This document shows, in pieces, positions 27,839 to 35,892 of a stretch of DNA of 48,928 nucleotides (position 1 is the first letter of the stretch; the number at the start of each line of letters is the position of its first letter). This stretch comes from Leptolyngbya cf. ectocarpi LEGE 11479. Its GTDB lineage: Bacteria; Cyanobacteriota; Cyanobacteriia; Phormidesmidales; Phormidesmidaceae. The DNA lies in NCBI RefSeq assembly GCF_015207065.1, contig NZ_JADEXP010000006.1, forward strand, positions 1-48,928. The letters are read 5' to 3'. The position numbers and the translations under genes were made by a program. Under the pieces are notes generated by a model, which searched no databases, was not told the DNA's origin, and saw nothing but the letters and a program-made list of their open reading frames with translations.

Positions 27839-28918
27839 CTACGTGCGTTTGGATTGGCGCGATCTCAACATAATCATCGTCAATCCCAAAATTGTCAGCG
27901 GCACAATTACATACTTGAGAGCAGCCCCGTACATCACCGTACTGTCATGGTCGGTCGTTTTCATAATCAAGTACAAAGTGTACGCTGCATAGTACACCAG
28001 CAGCATTAGCCCTTCCCACCGACTCACCAAATTGTCGTTAAGACAAATTGGTAAACACATAATCGCTACCCCAATCATCACCGGGATATCAAATGCCAAC
28101 ACCGACGGATCAATCGCAATACCACTGGGGGAGAGGGCACTGGTCATCCCCAGCACGACCAAAATATTAAAAATATTACTGCCCACCACATTGCCAACGG
28201 CAATATCTCGCTCCCCCCGTAAACTCGCCACAATGGATGTGGCTAATTCAGGCAGGGATGTACCCAAAGCCACGACGGTTAAACCAATAATTAAGGGGTT
28301 GATCTGCAATGCATTAGCAATGGTCACCGCCCCCTCTACCAAGAGCTGTGAGCCAATCACCAAACAGGCCATACCGCCCAGGAAAGCCAGGACTTCGACG
28401 CTCACTCGAGACCAAGAAAATTCCTTAGGACCATACTCTTGAGCATATTCGCTTTGTACCTCAGGGTTAGTCTCGCGGCGACTTTGGAACAGCAGAAAGA
28501 AGGTATAGCTGAGGCCGCCCAGAAATAAGATGACACCGTCAGACGTATCAATTCGGCCATCCAGGCTAAAGAGAAAAACCAACCCAGATACCCCAATCAT
28601 AATGGGGACATCTAACCGGACTAGCTGCTGGGCCACAACCAACGGCGCGACTAAGGCAGAAACACCCAAAATCAGCAGTACGTTACAGATGTTACTGCCA
28701 ACAACGTTGCCAACGGCCAGGTCTGCCTGATTGTTAAATGCAGCATGCAAACTCACAGCCAACTCAGGGGCACTGGTACCAAAGGCAACTACCGTTAGAC
28801 CGATCACCAACGGGGAGATGCGTGCCATGGCTGCTAAATTGGAGGCCCCGCGCACGAGGAAATCGGCTCCAACGACCAGGAAAACTATCCCCAGCAAAAG
28901 AAATACAGTGGCAGTCAT
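27839..28918 (-). CDS. Sodium/calcium antiporter (CaCA family, YrbG-like)
   Basis: 359 residues, about ten membrane helices in two homologous halves. Each half carries the alpha-repeat motif: GTSAPELAVSLHAAF with NVVGSNICNVLLILG, and GTSLPELATSIVASL with NVVGSNIFNILVVLG. These form the ion-binding centre. A central hydrophilic loop (about 165-190: SRRETNPEVQSEYAQEYGPKE) separates the halves. It probably exports Ca2+ (or K+/Ca2+) in exchange for Na+ or H+ at the plasma membrane. It stands alone on the minus strand. Confidence 0.92.
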   Translation of the reverse strand: MTATVFLLLGIVFLVVGADFLVRGASNLAAMARISPLVIGLTVVAFGTSAPELAVSLHAAFNNQADLAVGNVVGSNICNVLLILGVSALVAPLVVAQQLVRLDVPIMIGVSGLVFLFSLDGRIDTSDGVILFLGGLSYTFFLLFQSRRETNPEVQSEYAQEYGPKEFSWSRVSVEVLAFLGGMACLVIGSQLLVEGAVTIANALQINPLIIGLTVVALGTSLPELATSIVASLRGERDIAVGNVVGSNIFNILVVLGMTSALSPSGIAIDPSVLAFDIPVMIGVAIMCLPICLNDNLVSRWEGLMLLVYYAAYTLYLIMKTTDHDSTVMYGAALKYVIVPLTILGLTMIMLRSRQSKRT

Positions 28919-28966
28919 GGCCTTACAGGCGATCTCCTTTCATACGTTCCTTATTCTGCTTGATTT

Positions 28967-29524
28967 ATGACGTTAGCCCCATGGCGACCTATCCTAGCTC
29001 GTGCCCTGCATCGTAACCGTGCCCGAGCCTACTGTCGATATCTACAGCTAGCGACTATCAATGCCAGTGGGAGACCCTCTAATCGTACCGTGGTTTTTCG
29101 AGGGTTTGTTGGCACGGCGCTGCAAATCGTCACCGATGGTCGCAGCCAGAAAGTTCAGCACATACAGGCCCAACCTTGGGCAGAGGCGTGCTGGTACTTC
29201 ACTGTTACCCGCGAACAATTTCGCATTAGTGGCAAATTAACGGTGGTGGCACAGGAGAATGACCCTATTCGTATGAATGCCTGGCAGGCAATGTCAGCCA
29301 ATGCCCGCCAACAATTTTATTGGCCCCACCCAGGACAACCCAAAGCGGACATAACCGCCTTTGAGCCAGTTGTTCTGTCAACGCAGGGACCACCCGATAG
29401 CTTTTATGTACTCTTGCTAGAGGCTGATCGTGTAGATCACCTGATGCTTAAGGGGACTCCCCAAGATCGATACATTTATGAGTACAGGTCTGGAGAATGG
29501 GGGGTTAACGCTGTTAATCCTTAG
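28967..29524 (+). CDS. Pyridoxamine 5'-phosphate oxidase-like flavoprotein (cyanobacterial PPOX type)
   Basis: 185 residues, FMN-binding split-barrel fold: FLATINASGRPSNRTVVFRGF-like segment at about 30-50 (here YLQLATINASGRPSNRTVVF), then SQKVQHIQAQPWAEACWYF and a C-terminal region LLLEADRVDHLMLKGTPQDR. This matches the PPOX subfamily common in cyanobacteria, distinct from canonical PdxH. The precise reaction is unknown; PNP/PMP oxidation or another flavin-dependent step is possible. It converges with cysE with 6 bases between stops. Confidence 0.85.
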   Translation: MTLAPWRPILARALHRNRARAYCRYLQLATINASGRPSNRTVVFRGFVGTALQIVTDGRSQKVQHIQAQPWAEACWYFTVTREQFRISGKLTVVAQENDPIRMNAWQAMSANARQQFYWPHPGQPKADITAFEPVVLSTQGPPDSFYVLLLEADRVDHLMLKGTPQDRYIYEYRSGEWGVNAVNP

Positions 29525-29530
29525 TCGGAC

Positions 29531-30283
29531 TTAGTCGGAAATTGAGGAGCACCCGTCTAAAAATTCTTCAATTGCCCGATCTTGCAATCGACAACAGCTA
29601 CCCTCGTCATGGTCTTTAACAACAGCTGATGAGATCCCAACAGGAACAGGAGGAGGAGACTGCAGCTGGGCAACCTGCTGCTCTAGGGTTTCAATCCGAT
29701 CTAATAGGGTGCGAATAACAGCAGCCTCGGAGTCAGGTAGTTGGCCATGCTCAAGGGGACCCGAACGACTAGAGCGATGTACCACACGACCGGGTACTCC
29801 CACTACGGTGCAGTCGGAGGGAACGTCTCTAAGGACAACGGAGCCAGCTCCAATGCGAACGTTGTTGCCAATTTGAATATTACCGAGAACTTTGGCCCCA
29901 GCACCCACAACTACCTGAGTCCCCACGGTGGGGTGACGTTTACCCGTTTCTTTGCCAGTTCCCCCCAAGGTCACGCCCTGATAAATCAAGGAAAAATCGC
30001 CGACAATAGCGGTCTCCCCAATGACTACTCCCATCCCATGGTCAATAAATACCCCTTGACCGATGGTGGCACCTGGGTGAATTTCGATCCCCGTGATCAG
30101 CCGGGCTACATGGGAAATAAACCGGGGTAAAAAGGGTAGCCCCACGGTCCATAGGGAGTGGGCTATGCGATACAGCGATAACGCATGCAGCCCCGGATAG
30201 CAAACTAGGACTTCTAAAGCGTTGCGGGCAGCAGGGTCCCGTTCAAAAACTACTTTAAAGTCGGCAATAAAAGTTCGTAACAC
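29531..30283 (-). CDS. cysE: Serine O-acetyltransferase
   Basis: 250 residues, GTG start at 30283 preceded by GAGG at about 8 bases. The helical N-terminal domain (about 1-65) is followed by the left-handed beta-helix of hexapeptide repeats (about 66-180: [28 protein letters not shown], with catalytic His/Asp). A longer C-terminal tail (about 190-250) includes a short coiled coil ([16 protein letters not shown]). It makes O-acetylserine for cysteine synthesis, complementing sat. The tail lacks the plain C-terminal Ile seen in E. coli CysE for complex formation; it ends SSISD. Confidence 0.95.
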   Translation of the reverse strand: MLRTFIADFKVVFERDPAARNALEVLVCYPGLHALSLYRIAHSLWTVGLPFLPRFISHVARLITGIEIHPGATIGQGVFIDHGMGVVIGETAIVGDFSLIYQGVTLGGTGKETGKRHPTVGTQVVVGAGAKVLGNIQIGNNVRIGAGSVVLRDVPSDCTVVGVPGRVVHRSSRSGPLEHGQLPDSEAAVIRTLLDRIETLEQQVAQLQSPPPVPVGISSAVVKDHDEGSCCRLQDRAIEEFLDGCSSISD

Positions 30284-30470
30284 GTAGACGTCCTCAAAGG
30301 TAGTAGAGCGTTGCTGAGTTGCGTTTTGGACAGGTTAAAAACCACGTCCAGAGATGTTAAGAAATGCTCCGCATTTAGCATACCGCAGGGATAGAAGTTC
30401 AACCTGAGTGTTGTCTGAATTAGGCCTTAAGGGATAGAAATATCCTTGGGGATCGATAGTTACTGGAGCC

Positions 30471-31376
30471 ATGGTGAATTCTCAGTCTCCCTATATTCTT
30501 TTTGTGCAGCATGGCTGGCACGATACCAATCGACGCGTCCATCGGCTGGGACACTCCCTGGCGGATGCTCAGACAGAGGTGATTGCGCCCAATTTGGGGT
30601 TGATTAAAACCTGGTGGCGGATGGAACCTTTGGTGGCAGAAGTGGAGCGGGTTGCGATCGCAGCCCAACAGCGCCATCCCGATCGCCCCTGGCGCATTGT
30701 CGGTCACTCCATGGGCGGCCTAATTTGGCTGGAGCTACTGCAGCGTCACCCCGACTGGTGGCCCCAGGTCGCCTCAGTCAGTTTAGTCAGCTCCCCCGTC
30801 GGCGGCGCTGACCTGGGCCGTATCTTTGACCCCTATCGCTGGGGTATCGGCATTGCCCGAGACTTAGGCACCGACCGTCGCCAAATAGCTGAGCAGCTGG
30901 CCCAACATATGCCCATACAAACCATCGCCAGCGACTACGATGGCGGCAGCGATGGCACCGTACCGATTCAATGCTCCCAGTTTCGCCATGCCCGCTACAC
31001 CCAGCTCAGCGGCATCCGCCACGACAACACCAAAGACCATCCAGCTGTGATCACGGCCATTCAGGATTTTTGGGCCGCCCCTACTGCTCTGGCCAAGACC
31101 CTAGAAGATCCGGTAGAAGACACCATAATCGCCGCTTTACAGTCTATTCCTGGTATGACCGACGCCCACCGCCGCGATTTTGATCGAGCACTTCCCTGGG
31201 CCAATCTTGATCATGGGTTTACCATCTGCACCTGGCGTCATCCCCTGAGTATTCACCATGTATTTTTAGCTGACGAGCAAAACCGCTGTCGCTTTGCAGG
31301 CTTTGTCGGCTGGCCCGATACCCGTGGACTATATGATGGGTTAACGGCCATTAAGCAGCGCTATAGTGCGCTTTAA
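30471..31376 (+). CDS. Alpha/beta hydrolase (lipase-like)
   Basis: 301 residues. LFVQHGWHDTNRRVH at about 10-24, nucleophile elbow GHSMGG at about residue 82, likely acid in SDYDGGSDGTVPI, and His in SGIRHDNTKDHPAVI. The last about 100 residues are an additional small domain (ALQSIPGMTDAHRRDFDRALPWANLDHGFTI), not typical of simple lipases. Probably cytosolic; substrate unknown. No close partner gene. Confidence 0.83.
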   Translation: MVNSQSPYILFVQHGWHDTNRRVHRLGHSLADAQTEVIAPNLGLIKTWWRMEPLVAEVERVAIAAQQRHPDRPWRIVGHSMGGLIWLELLQRHPDWWPQVASVSLVSSPVGGADLGRIFDPYRWGIGIARDLGTDRRQIAEQLAQHMPIQTIASDYDGGSDGTVPIQCSQFRHARYTQLSGIRHDNTKDHPAVITAIQDFWAAPTALAKTLEDPVEDTIIAALQSIPGMTDAHRRDFDRALPWANLDHGFTICTWRHPLSIHHVFLADEQNRCRFAGFVGWPDTRGLYDGLTAIKQRYSAL

Positions 31377-31487
31377 ATTGGGTGCTTTGAAACAGCAATA
31401 GATTGATTTTTATCGGTCATTGGGCAAGCTGATGGCAGAGCCCGGCCTGAGATCTATACTGGCTCCTATGCCACTGCTGCTGTTTCC

Positions 31488-32501
31488 ATGACGCCTATTC
31501 AGAGTGCATCAGTACCGATACAGTCCATGACTGACGAGTTATCTCCTGAGCCACTGTCTGAGCCATCGCCTGAACTCTCGATCATTGTCCCGCTCTACTG
31601 CGAAGAGTCCAACGTTGACCCTTTGTTTAAGCGTTTAGAAACCGTAGCCTGTGATTTGGGCGTGACCTACGAAATCGTCTGTGTCGATGACGGTAGCCAG
31701 GATACGACGCTGCTGCAGCTGATTAAACACCACAGACGCAACCCGGCCATTAAGGTAGTGGCCCTGGCCCGCAATTTTGGGAAAGAACTGGCCCTCACCG
31801 CTGGCATTGACTATAGCCAGGGACAGGCCGTGGTGCCGATCGATGCCGACCTGCAAGACCCGCCCGAGTGCATCCAGCAATTGCTAGAAAAATGGCGTGA
31901 GGGTTATGACGTGGTGTATGCCAAACGTCGTACCCGCTCTGGTGAAACCTGGCTGAAGAAATTTTCCGCCAATGGATTTTATCGTGTCATCGGCAGTATG
32001 AGCCAGGTGCCCATCCCCCAGGATACGGGTGACTTTCGGCTGATGGACCGTCGGGTGGTGGATGCCCTCAAACAGCTGCCAGAGCGCACCCGATTTATGA
32101 AAGGGCTATTCGCCTGGGTGGGCTACAAGCAAACCTTTATCATTTATGACCGCGATGCTCGCCACAGCGGCAATACCAAGTGGAACTACTGGAAGCTTTG
32201 GAATTTCGCCATTGATGGCATTGTCTCCTTTAGTTCTACCCCCCTAAGGGTTTGGGGCTATCTGGGGGTGATGATTTCTGTGATCTCCTTTATATACGCG
32301 TCATTTTTAATCATTCGTACTTTGCTACTGGGGATTGACGTACCTGGCTATGCCTCATTGATGGTGGCCATTCTATTTTTAGGCGGTGTGCAGCTGGTGA
32401 GCTTGGGAATTATCGGAGAATATTTGGGGCGCGTATATGAGGAAGTGAAGCAGCGACCATTGTATCTGGTACGAGAGTTTTATGGAGGAAAGGCAAAATG
32501 A
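31488..32501 (+). CDS. Family 2 glycosyltransferase, DPM1/GtrB-like polyprenyl-phosphate sugar synthase
   Basis: 337 residues. The GT-A domain (about 30-250) has LSIIVPLYCEESNV, the UDP-sugar loop VCVDDGSQDTT and the DxD region IDADLQDPPE. Two C-terminal membrane helices (about 258-280 and 292-318) anchor it, as in bactoprenyl-phosphate glucosyl/mannosyl transferases. It would load a sugar on polyprenyl phosphate at the cytoplasmic face. A TVP38-type protein and a GT39-type glycosyltransferase follow on the same strand, suggesting a complete donor-making and transfer pathway. The ATG at 31488 is used; a Pro/Glu-rich N-terminal tail precedes the domain. Confidence 0.9.
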   Translation: MTPIQSASVPIQSMTDELSPEPLSEPSPELSIIVPLYCEESNVDPLFKRLETVACDLGVTYEIVCVDDGSQDTTLLQLIKHHRRNPAIKVVALARNFGKELALTAGIDYSQGQAVVPIDADLQDPPECIQQLLEKWREGYDVVYAKRRTRSGETWLKKFSANGFYRVIGSMSQVPIPQDTGDFRLMDRRVVDALKQLPERTRFMKGLFAWVGYKQTFIIYDRDARHSGNTKWNYWKLWNFAIDGIVSFSSTPLRVWGYLGVMISVISFIYASFLIIRTLLLGIDVPGYASLMVAILFLGGVQLVSLGIIGEYLGRVYEEVKQRPLYLVREFYGGKAK

Positions 32502-32521
32502 TTGATGGTGAACATCCGATG

Positions 32522-32563
32522 ATCCATTGTGGGGAGGTTCCATGGAACCTCCCCACAATGGAT
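32522..32563. repeat. Perfect 42-base palindrome between GT2 and TVP38 genes
   Basis: Bases 32522-32542 are the exact reverse complement of 32543-32563, centred on TTCCATGGAA with GGGGAGG/CCTCCCC arms. In RNA it would form a stem of about 19 pairs with a 4-base loop. It occupies half of the 80-base gap and ends 18 bases before the TVP38 ATG. No T-run follows, so it is not a classical terminator. Confidence 0.95.
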
Positions 32564-32581
32564 TAGGGGTATGGACAATCA

Positions 32582-33274
32582 ATGGATAATATCAAACGCC
32601 TGGTTCTAATCATTGCTCTCCTGTGCATTATTGCCACCGGGGCTGCCATGGTCTCCCTGGGGGGTATTGATGCTGATTGGTTGCAAGCCACCCTGAAGCA
32701 AGCCGGTATTTGGGGACCGATTATCTACATCGTGATCTACACGGTGGCCACGGTCCTGGTACTCCCGTCTACGGTGCTCAACCTGGCTGGGGGAGCCCTA
32801 TTTGGACCATGGCTGGGTTCGCTTTGGACTACGATTGGTGCCCTCGTCGCCGCCATGGTCGCGTTTGGGTTTACCCGCACTATCGGGCGAGAATTAGTCG
32901 AAAAACGACTGGCCGGCTACTGGCAAACCCTTGATGCGGAGATTCGCCATGGGGGGCTTTTTTATATGTTCTCCATTCGGCTACTGCCGGTGATTCCCTA
33001 TGGATTGGTCAATTTTGCGGCGGGGCTCACCTCCATTAGCTGGAAGGACTACGTGCTAGGAACAGCGTTGGGCACATTACCAGGGGTGTTACCGTTTGTT
33101 CTGTTGGGTAGCTCTGGACTAACGCTGTCCCAAACGGGAGACCTGTTGCCGCTTGTGGTAGCGTTAACCTTGATAGGCCTGCTGGTGGGAGGTGCCACCT
33201 GGTATCGACGACGGCGAGCTTTGCCAAAGGCTCTCACAAAAGAGCATTCGGAGCCGCCAGAGAACAGACAATAA
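32582..33274 (+). CDS. TVP38/TMEM64 (DedA-like) membrane protein
   Basis: 230 residues with about six hydrophobic segments. The central VTT/SNARE-associated signature is seen: TVATVLVLPSTVLNLAGGALFGPWLGSLW, then FTRTIGRELVEKRLAG, then FSIRLLPVIPYGLVNFAAGLTSISWKDYVLGT. DedA-superfamily members are now linked to polyprenyl-phosphate and lipid translocation. Sitting between a polyprenyl-phosphate glycosyltransferase and a GT39-type enzyme, it could recycle or flip the lipid carrier; that is inference from context. A short polar C-terminal tail ends 7 bases before the next ATG. Confidence 0.88.
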   Translation: MDNIKRLVLIIALLCIIATGAAMVSLGGIDADWLQATLKQAGIWGPIIYIVIYTVATVLVLPSTVLNLAGGALFGPWLGSLWTTIGALVAAMVAFGFTRTIGRELVEKRLAGYWQTLDAEIRHGGLFYMFSIRLLPVIPYGLVNFAAGLTSISWKDYVLGTALGTLPGVLPFVLLGSSGLTLSQTGDLLPLVVALTLIGLLVGGATWYRRRRALPKALTKEHSEPPENRQ

Positions 33275-33281
33275 TTTACCC

Positions 33282-34940
33282 ATGAAACGTTCTGAGCCAT
33301 CATTTTCTTTGCCATTGGAACCTGCCTTGATGGGGGTGATTGGTGTTGCGATCGCACTGCGCTTTTTCCTGCTTACCCGCCACGAACTCTGGTACGACGA
33401 AGCCCTGAGCATGCTGCTGTCATCGGGGCAAAGGCTGTCTTATCAAGCACCGGGGGCGGCACCCATCGCCTTAAAAGAGTATAGTCAGCTGCTGCAAATA
33501 CCAATGGAGCAGGGCCTGGGCGACACTATTGAAACCATTAAAAATATTCTCAAAGGCATTTTGGGCGATGCCCATCCTCCCTTGTTTTATCTGAGTCAGC
33601 ATGTTTGGATGCGGCTGTTTGGGGCCGGGATTGCCGCTCAGCGCAGTCTGGTGGTGCTCACCGGTATTGGCACCATCGGCTGTGGTTATGGGCTGGGGCG
33701 ATTGGTCTTGGGGGCTCGCGGTGGCTTAATTTTAGCAGCGTTGTTAGCCACAAATCCCTTTTTTCTTGCCCACTCGCTCAACCTGCGGATGTATGCGCTG
33801 CTGACGTTTTGGGCTGTCCTGAGCCAGTGGTTGTTACTGTTGTTATTAGCTTATGATCAACAGAAACGGCCCTGGCGACCTCTCTGGCTAGGTCTAGCAG
33901 CAGCTGTTGCGGGCGGACTGCTCACCCAGTATCTCTATGCCTACTGTTTGATTAGTCTCGGAATTACGGTATTGGTGCTGGGGCGAAGACACTGGCTGCG
34001 GTGCGGTAGCGCCCTGGGGATGGGCGTCTTGCTGTCGCTGCCGTGGGTGCTGTGGGGAACGCGGCAGCAGGCCAACAACCGCGCCGATGTGTTAAATCAA
34101 ATCTCGGTGGAGGGCAGCCCTGCAGAGATCGCCTGGCGACATTTTCAAGACATTGCCCACACGCTGGCTAACCACCTATTGCTAGGGCACTGGACCACTG
34201 GGTTGAAGCCCTATGGGGAGAGTATTAAACCTGCCGCTGTTGCCGTGGGTGTAGGCGTGATTATTTTTCTCGTGTTTATTCTCTGGCAGCTGCGGCGAGA
34301 GCGACGCATTTTAGCAACTGGGGTAGTGCTAGGGCTAATCCCATTGCTGGTGGCGTTAGGTTTGGATATTCTGACCAACAAATTTACGGTGGGATTTGGC
34401 TGGGGCCGGTCCACCATCGTGGCCCTGCCGGGATGTTTGTTGCTGATTGCCAGCTGGCTGATGACGCTGCAACGGTGGCAGCAGCCGGTCATTGCTGGCG
34501 TGTTGTCGCTGTATTTGGTTATGGGTGTAGGCAGTTTTGTGGGTCGCGATCGCAACATTTTCCGCACCCTAGACACCCTGATCGAACCCGGACAAAGTAC
34601 GCTGATCGTCATCAACTCCAACGCCTGGGGCAATGTCAGTCGCCTGGCGTATCACATTGATGGCAGCCAAAAACCAGTCGATATCTTGATGCGTAGTCCC
34701 GCAGACCTCGCTGCCGACCTGGAAATCGCCGTTGATACTGGCAACTACGACCGCATCTTATTTGCCAATACCCGTTACCCTGTCTGGGATACTCCAAAAA
34801 CCGATGACATCGCTCAGGCATTGTATCGAGATGCCCAAGCCGCCTTAGAACCCAACTACCTGCTCACCGAGCAAACGTTTCTGACCGGCACCATGAAGCT
34901 TGACCAATTTGAGATTAGAGCCTATCGATACAATCTATGA
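33282..34940 (+). CDS. GT39/ArnT-like polytopic glycosyltransferase
   Basis: 552 residues from the ATG at 33282; the frame opens at 33192 but that start overlaps the previous gene. About 10-11 membrane helices. The acidic motif after the first helix (HELWYDEALSM, about 28-38) and AHPPLFYLSQHVWMRL (about 90-105) match the GT-C fold shared by ArnT, PMT and related enzymes that use polyprenyl-phosphate sugars at the outer face. A C-terminal globular domain (about 430-552) follows. With the GT2 and TVP38 genes upstream it forms a likely three-gene unit; the acceptor (protein, lipid or polysaccharide) is unknown. Confidence 0.87.
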   Translation: MKRSEPSFSLPLEPALMGVIGVAIALRFFLLTRHELWYDEALSMLLSSGQRLSYQAPGAAPIALKEYSQLLQIPMEQGLGDTIETIKNILKGILGDAHPPLFYLSQHVWMRLFGAGIAAQRSLVVLTGIGTIGCGYGLGRLVLGARGGLILAALLATNPFFLAHSLNLRMYALLTFWAVLSQWLLLLLLAYDQQKRPWRPLWLGLAAAVAGGLLTQYLYAYCLISLGITVLVLGRRHWLRCGSALGMGVLLSLPWVLWGTRQQANNRADVLNQISVEGSPAEIAWRHFQDIAHTLANHLLLGHWTTGLKPYGESIKPAAVAVGVGVIIFLVFILWQLRRERRILATGVVLGLIPLLVALGLDILTNKFTVGFGWGRSTIVALPGCLLLIASWLMTLQRWQQPVIAGVLSLYLVMGVGSFVGRDRNIFRTLDTLIEPGQSTLIVINSNAWGNVSRLAYHIDGSQKPVDILMRSPADLAADLEIAVDTGNYDRILFANTRYPVWDTPKTDDIAQALYRDAQAALEPNYLLTEQTFLTGTMKLDQFEIRAYRYNL

Positions 34941-35051
34941 GGCGCTCGCTCTACTCTCTGTAAGTTATTAGACGGCGACAAGATCGATGTGCTGTTATGT
35001 GACTACCTAAATTTAGGCCAAATAAAGGGCACGCTGCTCAAGGCTGAATCG

Positions 35052-35727
35052 CTAGGGCAATCGCATCTTAACCAGCCAACACCTTGAGTAGGTAGTCATC
35101 ATCCCATCCAGCCCGTAGACGCTTGTTTTTAACTCCACCGTCGCCGTTTTCTCCTGGTTTAAGGCACTTAGCGCCAGATGTCTGAGCAGAGTAAAATTCT
35201 CAGGGGCGTGTCCCGAGCGAATTCGACACTCATCTTCGCGGAAGGCCACATCCAAAACCCAATGCACTCACCATGTGAATGGCCCCTTTCTCTTTACCTT
35301 CATCATAGGAACGACGCACAGTCTTGCCATCAATCGCAATCACTTCACCTTCCGTTAGGTGACTCACCGACCGCACCCAACTTAGAAAACATCCTTGTAA
35401 TTGCTCAGGCTCTAAACGGGCAAAGACTCGAGCAAACGTATCATGACTCGGAATCCCATTGGGCAAGGCAAGAAACGTCTTCAGCCACGTATGTTTTGCC
35501 TTCCCATACGTGACAATACCGACCCAGCCATCGGCCCCGCAGATAACAGCCAAGATGGCGATGGTCAGGATATCAATCAGCAAGTGATCTTTGCTACGCT
35601 CTATCCTGGGGTCTTCGATACCCTTGAAATGGTCGGCAAGGCTGAGCTTGGGCTTGAGTTGCATTAGAAAGATCCAGCTTTTGCATAAAAGCCCAGCTTT
35701 CTTCATGAGTACCCACTGAAAGGACAA
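35052..35727 (-). pseudogene. Decayed ISAs1-family transposase with internal deletion and frameshift
   Basis: The N-terminal part reads from an ATG at 35664 (LSLADHFKGIEDPRIERSKDH, then GIPSHDTFARVFARLEPEQL, IAIDGKTVRRSYD) to IHMVS. It then jumps at about 35265-35270 into the C-terminal part in another frame (HWVLDVAFREDECRIRSGHAPENFTLLRHLALSAL). The central catalytic segment between these is deleted. A further shift at the A-run near 35110-35125 moves the original ending (DDDYLLKVLAG, stop at 35068) out of frame. The left end (AGGGCAATCGCATC near 35054) resembles an ISAs1 terminal repeat; no matching copy is seen beyond 35700. Confidence 0.85.
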
Positions 35728-35892
35728 AAAACAAACAACCTAACGTCCTCTCCGGTTTACCTACTCAACAGTATTTTCACACTGTTTACAAGCGCCCCAA
35801 CGCGGTCATCCCGCGACGCTTTACACTGCTCACCATTTCAGCATTGTCTCCTGTGGATGATGCCCCCTATCCCCAAAATTGGAGTCTGAATC

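Noticed and set aside
28032-28442. 136-codon plus-strand frame
   Set aside because: It is antisense to the duplicated alpha-repeats of the antiporter, with no fold or ribosome-binding site.
29741-30130. 129-codon plus-strand frame
   Set aside because: It is a shadow of the hexapeptide-repeat coding sequence of cysE, with no start signal.
35006-35017. Palindrome CCTAAATTTAGG after the GT39 gene
   Set aside because: It is only 12 bases, AT-rich and without a T-run or neighbouring gene start, so chance is likely.
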